A stretch of DNA of 16,616 nt, from the NCBI GenBank assembly GCA_009774175.1, contig VSNG01000022.1, forward strand, positions 47,615 through 64,230, read 5' to 3'. The translations under genes and the position numbers were made by a program. This stretch comes from Lachnospiraceae bacterium (GTDB taxonomy: Bacteria > Bacillota > Clostridia > Lachnospirales > Lachnospiraceae). Below, piece after piece: positions 6,710 to 12,252 of this stretch. The notes below the pieces were generated by a model. The model searched no databases. It saw only the letters and a program-made list of their open reading frames with translations, and was not told the origin of the DNA. How positions within the stretch are numbered: the first letter of the stretch is position 1; each line of letters begins with the position of its first letter.

Positions 6710-6964
6710 CTACTTGGTGGTCAGGAATTTTTCGATCTGTGCAACTGCGGTCTCCTCATCGGCCCCCTCCGCAGTCACCGTCACCTCCGCACCGCTCTCA
6801 AGTCCCATGCTCATCATACCCATGATACTCTTGGCGTTTACCTTTTTGTTATCGGACCCAAGGTAAATGGTACTCTCAAACTGGCTCGCCACCTGCACCA
6901 ACATGGCTACCGGACGCGCTTCCAGGCCTGATTCCAGTTTGATCTGGATTGACTTCTGAATCAT
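6710..6964 (-). CDS. HPr/Crh-like protein with Glu15 and conserved Ser46
   Basis: This 84-residue protein has the HPr fold. Canonical HPr carries phosphate from PTS enzyme I on His15, and Firmicute HPr and Crh are also phosphorylated on Ser46 by HprK to act as CcpA co-regulators. Here the site reads SGLEARPVAM, so residue 15 is Glu instead of His, while Arg17 and Pro18 are kept. NAKSIMGMMSMG preserves Ser46 and its surroundings. It therefore should not transfer PTS phosphate, but could be an HprK substrate like Bacillus Crh, which has Gln15. ATG 6964 has GAGGAGG 8 nt upstream. It follows whiA by 18 nt, the same neighbourhood as Bacillus crh, and hprK is four genes upstream. No other HPr is in the window. 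What is seen is the substitution; the regulatory role is inferred. Confidence 0.88.
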   Translation of the reverse strand: MIQKSIQIKLESGLEARPVAMLVQVASQFESTIYLGSDNKKVNAKSIMGMMSMGLESGAEVTVTAEGADEETAVAQIEKFLTTK

Positions 6965-6982
6965 AATATTTTCCTCCTCTAT

Positions 6983-7885
6983 TTATGATCTGATTTTGTC
7001 AGCAATTTCACTCAGTCTGCGCAATCTATGATTCACCCCGGATTTCCCCACAATCGGTTCCAGATACCCGCCCAGCTCTTTCAGCGCCGCATCCGGGTAT
7101 TCCAACCGTACTTCCGCCATTTGCCGTAAATTGTCCGGCAAATTTTCAAATCCATACCTGTCTCTGATCAGAAGGATATCCTCAATCTGTCTTCCCGCCG
7201 CCGTCACCGTCTTGGAGATATTGGCCGTCTCGCAGTTTACCCTTCTGTTAATGGAGTTTCGCATCTCTTTCAGGATCCTCATGTTCTCCAGTTCCATCAA
7301 AGATACATGCGCTCCCATCACATTCAACAGATCTACAATGCCCGCGCCCTCTTTCAGATAGACAACATGATATTTCTTCCGCCCTATAATTCTGGCTTCA
7401 ATCTGAAACTCCGAAAGCATCTTCTGAAGCTGCAGCGCCTGTGCCTTCTCATCACAGACAAACTCAAGATGATAGCTTTTCCCAGGGTCGCTCATGGAAC
7501 CCACACTCAAAAAAACGCCGCGCAGATAGGCTCTTGCACAGCATGAACTCCTGACCAAAAGAGGATTGACCGGATCAGTCGTTTTTATCTCTCCATTACC
7601 TCTTCCTGCAAGATACAATGCCTGTATCACCCTGCGTTCCGTCTCATCGTCGGGGATTAATCTTCGTTTACCCCGCATAACAGTTTCTATATTAAATGTT
7701 TTTTTTAATAATGTAAAGCACTTTCTCGCAACTGCCTCATTTTCCGTGTCCAGACACAGGTGACGCCCGCCCTCGCAAGCACCGCCGCCAAAAAGCAAAA
7801 GCGCGGCAAGCTCTGCAAGCTGGCAATGTCTGGCCGGACTCACATGACCCGCGAGTTCTTCTTTTACATTTCCGGAAAAAGACAT
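6983..7885 (-). CDS. whiA: DNA-binding protein WhiA
   Basis: This 300-residue protein is WhiA, which in Gram-positive bacteria has an N-terminal LAGLIDADG homing-endonuclease-like domain without nuclease activity and a C-terminal helix-turn-helix. In actinomycetes it activates sporulation and division genes. In Bacillus it affects division and chromosome segregation. The N-terminus MSFSGNVKEELAGH and the segment SCCARAYLRGVFLSVGSMSD are typical. The C-terminal DNA-binding part runs through EVRLEYPDAALKELGGYL and SGVNHRLRRLSEIADKIR. Length is normal. The start at 7885 has GGAAGAAATATG-type context and lies 10 nt after the rapZ stop, so the two are probably cotranscribed and translationally linked. 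The gene is followed at 18 nt by the HPr-like gene. Its targets in this organism cannot be read from the window. Confidence 0.93.
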   Translation of the reverse strand: MSFSGNVKEELAGHVSPARHCQLAELAALLLFGGGACEGGRHLCLDTENEAVARKCFTLLKKTFNIETVMRGKRRLIPDDETERRVIQALYLAGRGNGEIKTTDPVNPLLVRSSCCARAYLRGVFLSVGSMSDPGKSYHLEFVCDEKAQALQLQKMLSEFQIEARIIGRKKYHVVYLKEGAGIVDLLNVMGAHVSLMELENMRILKEMRNSINRRVNCETANISKTVTAAGRQIEDILLIRDRYGFENLPDNLRQMAEVRLEYPDAALKELGGYLEPIVGKSGVNHRLRRLSEIADKIRS

Positions 7886-7895
7886 ATTTCTTCCT

Positions 7896-8753
7896 CTATT
7901 TGCTTATATCCCGATGATACAGTTTCACGCCGTAGGTTCCATGATCCTTTAGCCCCGCGTAAAGCGCATTGGCAAGAGTGACGCTCCTGTGCTTGCCGCC
8001 GGTGCAGCCGATCCCGATCACAAGCTGATGCTTACCCTCTTTCACATAGTTGGGAATCAGAAAGTCCAGCATATCCGTCAGCTTCTGCAAAAACAGGCCC
8101 GCCTCAGAAAAAGCCATCACATAATCCTGCACCTCTTTGTCGTTACCTGTCTTATATTTGAGTTCATCAATGTAAAATGGATTGGGCAGAAACCGCACGT
8201 CAAAAACAAGATCGGCGTCCGCCGGAATTCCCTTCTTAAAACCAAAAGAAAGGATGGTGACAATCAGAGAATTATACTCTTTATTCCTGACAAAAATATT
8301 GTCGATTTCCTCTTTGAGTTCTCTGGTAAGGAGGTGGGAAGTATCAAAGATATAATCCGCTTTCTCCCTGATCTCCTTTAAGATTTCCCGCTCCCTGTGT
8401 ATGCCTTCCTCCACTCTTCCTTCCGGGGAAAGAGGATGCAGCCTTCTGGTCTCTTTATAACGTTTCAGTAAAACGTCATCGCTCGCTTCCATAAAGAGAA
8501 TCTCAAAAAGATATCCGTTTTCCTTAAGCTGATCCAGAATACTTCGGACACCGCCAAACGCCTGATCCGCACGCACGTCAAGCCCCAGGGCGACTTTGTT
8601 GACCTCACTTGCCGGCGTCGTAATCAGCTCCGCAAATTTCTCAATCAACGCTATCGGCAGATTGTCTACGCAGTAAAATCCTACATCCTCCAACATTTTC
8701 ATAGCGGTCCGTTTTCCCGAACCGCTCATCCCCGTCACGATTACAAATCTCAT
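7896..8753 (-). CDS. rapZ: RapZ/YvcJ family nucleotide-binding protein (RNase adaptor)
   Basis: This 285-residue protein is RapZ/YvcJ. In E. coli RapZ guides RNase E to the GlmZ small RNA, linking it to amino-sugar supply. In Firmicutes YvcJ is a nucleotide-hydrolysing protein. The N-terminal domain begins MRFVIVTGMSGSGKR and continues LEDVGFYCVDNLP. The C-terminal domain has RFLPNPFYIDELK and the highly conserved GIGCTGGKHRSVTLAN. The P-loop is unusual: residues 8-15 read GMSGSGKR, so the Ser/Thr normally after the Lys is Arg15, and the next residue is Thr16. The codon is CGG at 8709-8711, and the surrounding sequence is otherwise intact. ATG 8753 follows AGAAGAAAGAGG. murB lies 102 nt upstream and whiA 10 nt downstream. 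No yvcK gene lies between rapZ and whiA. Confidence 0.92.
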   Translation of the reverse strand: MRFVIVTGMSGSGKRTAMKMLEDVGFYCVDNLPIALIEKFAELITTPASEVNKVALGLDVRADQAFGGVRSILDQLKENGYLFEILFMEASDDVLLKRYKETRRLHPLSPEGRVEEGIHREREILKEIREKADYIFDTSHLLTRELKEEIDNIFVRNKEYNSLIVTILSFGFKKGIPADADLVFDVRFLPNPFYIDELKYKTGNDKEVQDYVMAFSEAGLFLQKLTDMLDFLIPNYVKEGKHQLVIGIGCTGGKHRSVTLANALYAGLKDHGTYGVKLYHRDISK

Positions 8754-8805
8754 GATGTTCGTATGCCTCTTTCTTCTATCATAAAGCCCGATTAATCCAC
8801 GCCCG

Positions 8806-8830
8806 TTCGCAAAATCGCGTCTTCGACGCC
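8806..8830. repeat. Single diverged copy of the TTCGCAAAA hairpin in the rapZ-murB gap
   Basis: The sequence reads TTCGCAAAAT followed by GCGTC-TTC-GACGC (8817-8829). It matches the core of the murB-leader repeat (TTCGCAAAAC, then GCTGC-TTC-GCAGC) in the flank and loop. The stem bases differ on both sides, so pairing is kept. It lies in the 102-nt gap between murB and rapZ. Confidence 0.5.
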
Positions 8831-8855
8831 CCCTGCACCTACGGCCAGACAGTAA

Positions 8856-9755
8856 TTAAAAATCTCCCAAAAAAATGACCTCCGGCTCCAGTCTTACGTG
8901 AAAACGATCCCGCACGCGCTCCTGTATTTCCTCAATCACTTCCTTGATATCCGCGGCCGTGGCGCCGCCGGCATTTATTACAAAACCGCAGTGTTTCTCG
9001 GATACCTGCGCCCCGCCGATCCGATAACCGCGTAGCCCCGCGTCCATAATAAGCTTCCCCGCGTAATACCCCTCCGGCCTTTTAAATGTGCTTCCGGCGC
9101 TTGGATACTCTAATGGCTGTTTGCTTTTGCGCTGTTTCATCAGCTCTTCCATTTTCGCACCGATCTCCGCCTCATTTCCAGGCGTCAGCTTAAGAATCAC
9201 GCCCAGCACGATAAACGGCCTGTCTTTAATAATACTGGTACGGTACCCAAACTCCATGGTGTCGTTGTCCAGCGTCAGAATCTGTCCTTCTTTGTCCATC
9301 ACGCGAACCATCTGCACGACCTGCTTCATCTCACCGCCATAAGCGCCGGCATTCATCACAATGGCGCCGCCCACGGTGCCGGGAATCCCTGCTGCAAACT
9401 CCAGTCCGCTTAAGCCCTTTTCCTTTGCCACCGTGGCAACCAGAGACAACGGCGCGCCCGCTCCCACCGCAATATGATTTTGTTCTACACGGATCGCTCC
9501 CATCCGCTTTCCTAATTTCACAATCACACCGCGATAGCCTTTGTCGCCCACCAGAAGATTGCTCCCGTTTCCCAGAATAAAATATTCCTGCTCCAGTCTT
9601 CCCAGATAAGAGATGATCTTCGACAATTCATCTTTCGTTTCCACGACAATGACGCATTCCGCCTCGCCGCCCACCCGAAAGGTGGTATGCCTGCTCATAG
9701 GCTCATGAAACAAAAGCCTCTCCTCAGGAACAATCGTTCTGATATGTTCATACAT
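8856..9755 (-). CDS. murB: UDP-N-acetylenolpyruvoylglucosamine reductase MurB
   Basis: This 299-residue cytosolic flavoenzyme reduces UDP-GlcNAc-enolpyruvate to UDP-MurNAc with NADPH, an early step of peptidoglycan synthesis. The FAD-binding part has TTFRVGGEAE, ILGNGSNLLVGDKGYRG, and GLEFAAGIPGTVGGAIVMNA with GAYGGE. The C-terminal substrate domain has YPSAGSTFKRP, whose Ser is the expected catalytic acid, IGGAQVSEKHCGFVIN, and a terminal LEPEVIFLG containing the conserved Glu. The short C-terminal domain is that of type II MurB. The frame is open back to 9956 through a tandem repeat, giving an extension such as SKEQKRAAKQRF that is not MurB. I place the start at ATG 9755 (MYEHIRT). The GGGGAAG upstream is about 15 nt away, so an alternative in-frame TTG four codons upstream (9767) is possible. 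Glucokinase is 333 nt upstream. Confidence 0.93.
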   Translation of the reverse strand: MYEHIRTIVPEERLLFHEPMSRHTTFRVGGEAECVIVVETKDELSKIISYLGRLEQEYFILGNGSNLLVGDKGYRGVIVKLGKRMGAIRVEQNHIAVGAGAPLSLVATVAKEKGLSGLEFAAGIPGTVGGAIVMNAGAYGGEMKQVVQMVRVMDKEGQILTLDNDTMEFGYRTSIIKDRPFIVLGVILKLTPGNEAEIGAKMEELMKQRKSKQPLEYPSAGSTFKRPEGYYAGKLIMDAGLRGYRIGGAQVSEKHCGFVINAGGATAADIKEVIEEIQERVRDRFHVRLEPEVIFLGDF

Positions 9756-9823
9756 TGATGCACCCAATTTCTTCCCCTGCTCATTTCTTTTTATAATAAT
9801 ATATCCCGCGCGTGCCCTGCCCA

Positions 9824-9992
9824 TTCGCAAAACCGCTGCTTCGCAGCTCTCTTTTTGCTCTTTTGACTGCTGTATCTTCGCCATGCCCAATTCGCAAAAC
9901 CGCTGCTTCGCAGCTCTCTTTTGCTCTTTTGACTGCTGTATCTTCGCCATGCCCAATTCGCAAAACCGCTGCTTCGCAGCTCTCTTTTGCTC
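9824..9992. repeat. 66-67 bp tandem repeat, about 2.5 copies, each with a nested palindrome
   Basis: Units start with TTCGCAAAACCGCTGC at 9824, 9891 and 9957. The first unit is 67 bp because of one extra T, the second 66 bp, and the third stops after about 36 bp. Each unit contains GCAAAA, then GCTGC-TTC-GCAGC, then TTTTGC, so an inner 5-bp stem and an outer 6-bp stem can form one hairpin of about 30 nt. The spacer between hairpins carries CTTTTGACTGCTGTATC. The copies are nearly identical, suggesting recent duplication or active homogenisation. Confidence 0.85.
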
Positions 9993-9998
9993 ATTGAC

Positions 9999-10010
9999 GG
10001 GCTTTCGCCC
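9999..10010 (-). other. Small GGGC-GAAA-GCCC hairpin
   Basis: On the minus strand GGGC, GAAA and GCCC form a 4-bp stem closed by a GNRA-type tetraloop. It lies between the long glk-side hairpin and the murB-side repeat and may be part of the same folded 3'/5' untranslated RNA. Confidence 0.4.
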
Positions 10011-10013
10011 TAT

Positions 10014-10075
10014 AGAATCACAGCAGCGCTTTCATCCGAGAGCAAGCTCTCTTCTGAATGCTCTGCTGTGATTCT
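10014..10075. other. Long imperfect hairpin after glk
   Basis: AGAATCACAGCAG (10014-10026) pairs perfectly with CTGCTGTGATTCT (10063-10075). Inside, TTCA (10031-10034) can pair with TGAA (10055-10058), and GAGAGC (10038-10043) pairs with GCTCTC (10046-10051). There is no T tract on either strand, so it is not a standard intrinsic terminator. It begins 13 nt after the glk stop on the minus strand and could protect the mRNA 3' end or form one end of a repeat element. Confidence 0.65.
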
Positions 10076-10088
10076 GCATGGCTCAATG

Positions 10089-11024
10089 CTAGAGCAACAT
10101 CCTTGCGGCGCCATAGATTCCGGCATCATTTCCGAGTGTAGCCAGCGCAAAAATCACATTCCTGCTGCCGTGAAACGCCGTTCTCTCAAAGGAGGGCCTA
10201 ATATAATCAAACAATATATCCCCCGCCTTTGACACGCCGCCGCCGATAACGAAAATCTCCGGGTTGACAATTGCTGCAATCACACCCAGAGCCTTGCCCA
10301 AATACTCGCCAAACTGCTTTGCAACCTCTATCGCCAGCTCGTCTCCCACCTTGACCGCATCGAAAACGGTCTTAGCGGACACTTCCCCATTTCTCAGAAC
10401 GCTGTCCTTATCGCTCGCCTGCAACGCACGGTTCGCCAGTCTGGTAATTCCCGTGGCGGACGCATACTCCTCCAGACATCCAAAATTTCCACAGTTACAG
10501 GCTTCCGTCTCGTTGTCCTCCACATGGATGTGACCGATCTCGCCGCCCGATCCCGTCGCGCCCGTCATAATCTCGCCGTTTATGATAATGCCGCCGCCAA
10601 CGCCTGTTCCAAGGGTAACCGCCACAAGATTTTTGTGACCCTGTCCACCGCCCTTCCACATTTCACCGAGGGCCGCCACATTGGCGTCATTACCGCCTTC
10701 CACGCGCATCCCATCAAGCAGCGTGGTAAGCTCCTCCTTCATATTCATTTCCGGCCAGCCCAGATTAACGGCCTGATGCACAACTCCGTTTTTCTCCACG
10801 GGACCCGGTGTGCCGATGCCAACGCCCTCCACATCCTCTTTCGCAATGGATTTCTGTGCCATCTTCTCCTTAATGCTTGCCGCCACATCGGGAAGAATAT
10901 TCTCCCCGTGGTTTTCCGTTCTCGTGGGAATCTCCCATTTATCAATTACCTCTCCGTCCTTATTAAACAGCCCCATCTTAACTGTTGTTCCGCCTACGTC
11001 CACCCCAAATACATAATTTGCCAT
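10089..11024 (-). CDS. glk: ROK-family glucokinase
   Basis: This 311-residue cytosolic protein belongs to the ROK family and most likely phosphorylates glucose to glucose-6-phosphate with ATP. Residues 7-14 (GVDVGGTT) form the phosphate-binding motif. EGGNDANVAALGEMWKG contains the sugar-contacting Asn-Asp pair. TLGTGVGGGIIINGEI is the second ATP-binding loop. GEIGHIHVEDN and CNCGNFGCLEEYAS are the ROK signature, including the zinc-binding His and cysteines. It has no N-terminal helix-turn-helix, so it is an enzyme and not a ROK repressor. The start at 11024 (MANYVFG) has AGAAGGAGAG about 6 nt upstream. The nine-residue in-frame extension upstream is rejected because it contains that site. 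It lies 52 nt after hprK, which fits sugar-flux sensing and glucose activation in one transcript. Another hexose such as N-acetylmannosamine cannot be excluded, but glucose is most likely. Confidence 0.9.
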   Translation of the reverse strand: MANYVFGVDVGGTTVKMGLFNKDGEVIDKWEIPTRTENHGENILPDVAASIKEKMAQKSIAKEDVEGVGIGTPGPVEKNGVVHQAVNLGWPEMNMKEELTTLLDGMRVEGGNDANVAALGEMWKGGGQGHKNLVAVTLGTGVGGGIIINGEIMTGATGSGGEIGHIHVEDNETEACNCGNFGCLEEYASATGITRLANRALQASDKDSVLRNGEVSAKTVFDAVKVGDELAIEVAKQFGEYLGKALGVIAAIVNPEIFVIGGGVSKAGDILFDYIRPSFERTAFHGSRNVIFALATLGNDAGIYGAARMLL

Positions 11025-11076
11025 ACGATTTCTCTCCTTCTGTTTTATCACTGCTCCTCACACAATATTCTCTCGA

Positions 11077-12018
11077 TTATTCGTCATCCTCGCCACGCCC
11101 GTGCGCAAGGGAATTCTGTACACGCTTGTAAAGCTCCTGCGCCGCATTATACCCCATCTTCTTCTGCCTGTGGTTAACTGCGGCGGACTCGCAGATAATC
11201 GCCAGATTACGGCCCGGCCTGATGGGAATGCTGTGACACACAATACGGTTGCCCAGATACTCGGTGTACTCCTCTTCCAGACCAAGACGGTCATACTCCT
11301 TATCCTTATCCCAGTCCTCAAGGCGGATCACCAGATCAATATTCTGGGTATCCCTGACGCTTGATGCACCGAACAGCGCTTTTACATCCACAATGCCAAT
11401 ACCGCGCAGCTCAATAAAATGCTTCGTAATATCCGGCGCGGAACCGATCAGGGTATCCTCGCTGACGCGTCTGATTTCCACCACATCGTCTGTCACCAGA
11501 CGGTGTCCTCTCTTAATCAGCTCAAGGGCCGCCTCGGATTTCCCGATGCCGCTCTCACCTGTAATTAAAACGCCTTCACCGTAAACGTCAACCAGAACGC
11601 CGTGCACGGAAATACAGGGTGCAAGCTTCACATTCAGCCAGCGGATAACTTCCGCCATGCAGGCCGATGTGGCCTTTCTGCTCATCAAAAGCGGCACGCC
11701 GTACTTAACCGCAACTTCTCTGAAAATTTCGTTAGGGTACAGTTCCCTACAAAACAGGATACCCGGGAGCGGATTGTTTAACAACTTCTCAAAAATCTCC
11801 CTCTGTCTTTCTTCATCCAGCCCGTTCATGTAGGAATATTCCACAAATCCCACGATCTGCAAACGCGTGGTCTCAAAATGTTCAAAATAACCCGCCAGCT
11901 GTAATGCCGGCCTGTTGATATCCGGCTGCGTCACCTTGATTTTTGAAATATCAATCTCCGGCGTCAGATTTTCCCACTTAAATTTTTCAATTACCTTTGT
12001 CAAACTTATGCTTGCCAT
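11077..12018 (-). CDS. hprK: HPr kinase/phosphorylase
   Basis: This 313-residue bifunctional enzyme phosphorylates HPr or Crh on Ser46 when fructose-1,6-bisphosphate and ATP are high, and removes the phosphate by phosphorolysis when inorganic phosphate is high. It is the sensor of carbon catabolite repression in Firmicutes. The N-terminal domain spans roughly residues 1-130. The kinase domain has SVHGVLVDVYG, the P-loop GESGIGKS at 154-161, LVTDDVVEI, and the family signature ELRGIGIVDVKALFG. The C-terminus has IPIRPGRNLA. Length is typical. ATG 12018 has GGAGG 5 nt upstream. A longer in-frame opening back to GTG 12171 passes through a hairpin-rich element and is rejected. Its likely substrate, the Ser46 HPr-like protein, is encoded four genes downstream, and its usual activator is the substrate of the aldolase encoded at the end of the block. 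Confidence 0.94.
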   Translation of the reverse strand: MASISLTKVIEKFKWENLTPEIDISKIKVTQPDINRPALQLAGYFEHFETTRLQIVGFVEYSYMNGLDEERQREIFEKLLNNPLPGILFCRELYPNEIFREVAVKYGVPLLMSRKATSACMAEVIRWLNVKLAPCISVHGVLVDVYGEGVLITGESGIGKSEAALELIKRGHRLVTDDVVEIRRVSEDTLIGSAPDITKHFIELRGIGIVDVKALFGASSVRDTQNIDLVIRLEDWDKDKEYDRLGLEEEYTEYLGNRIVCHSIPIRPGRNLAIICESAAVNHRQKKMGYNAAQELYKRVQNSLAHGRGEDDE

Positions 12019-12020
12019 AG

Positions 12021-12198
12021 TTTCCTCCATACCGGAGCAATTTTTGCAAAGTTTTCCGAAGAAATACTCTTGGACGCATGGGGCAAATCTCAAATTGAAC
12101 TCTGCGATTTCGAGTTTATGGCTCCGACATAAACCTGCGTCCGAACTCTCGGGAGTTGAAATATCCGGCACTCAGTCTGGTATTTCAATCTTTCCTCC
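12021..12198 (-). other. Compact hairpin-rich element upstream of hprK (candidate structured RNA)
   Basis: Helices tile the region with few unpaired bases. P1 is GGACGCA (12072-12078) with TGCGTCC (12136-12142). It encloses a weaker AAATC/GATTT helix (12085-12089, 12106-12110) and GTTTATG/CATAAAC (12114-12120, 12128-12134). One base later AACTC/GAGTT (12144-12148, 12153-12157) forms a hairpin. Directly adjacent is a 10-bp hairpin with one bulge, GAAATA-CCGG/CTGG-TATTTC (12158-12186). The element is bracketed by TTTCCTCC at 12021-12028 and 12191-12198, which reads as a GGAGGAAA ribosome binding site on the minus strand. I cannot match it to a named RNA family. It may be a regulatory leader or an intergenic repeat. 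Confidence 0.5.
12090..12188 (-). CDS. Possible 32-residue leader peptide before hprK
   Basis: A TTG at 12186-12188 lies 5 nt after a strong AGGAGG (12194-12199). It opens a 32-codon frame beginning MKYQTECRIFQL if TTG is read as Met, ending at TGA 12090-12092. It lies within the hairpin-rich element, so translation would compete with folding. Against it are the rare start codon, unusual composition and the lack of any recognised family. It is listed because the ribosome binding site is too good to ignore and otherwise has no gene. Confidence 0.2.
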   Translation of the reverse strand: MKYQTECRIFQLPRVRTQVYVGAINSKSQSSI

Positions 12199-12223
12199 TC
12201 AACACTCTTTCATCTTACCATAC

Positions 12224-12252
12224 AAAAAAGCCGCGCGCAATAAGCGGCGGCT
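12224..12252 (-). terminator. Intrinsic terminator after uvrC
   Basis: On the minus strand AGCCGCCGC and GCG-C-GCGGCT form a 9-bp GC-rich stem with one bulged base and a TTATT loop, followed at once by six T (A tract 12224-12229). The stem begins inside the uvrC stop codon region, so termination occurs right after the gene and separates ftsH-uvrC from hprK. Confidence 0.85.

Larger units (their letters stand above)
9756..10088. other. 333-nt gap between glk and murB filled with hairpin repeats
   Basis: No gene is supported. From the glk stop towards murB it holds a long imperfect hairpin (10014-10075), a small GGGC-GAAA-GCCC hairpin (9999-10010), 2.5 copies of a 66-67 bp repeat (9824-9992), and an AT-rich patch (about 9786-9803) before the murB ribosome binding site. 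Reading frames here on both strands are repeat translations that change frame between copies. Confidence 0.75.

Noticed and set aside
9756..9956. N-terminal extension of MurB (about 67 residues) through the repeat array
   Set aside because: The extension is a translation of the tandem repeat (KEQKRAAKQRF and a frame-shifted version), absent from MurB, and ATG 9755 gives the normal length.
9824..9992. CRISPR array
   Set aside because: The units are contiguous tandem repeats with no unique spacers, number only 2.5, and have no cas gene nearby.
12019..12171. 51-residue N-terminal extension of HprK from GTG 12171
   Set aside because: It lacks a ribosome binding site, runs through the hairpin element, and HprK has normal length from ATG 12018 with GGAGG 5 nt upstream.
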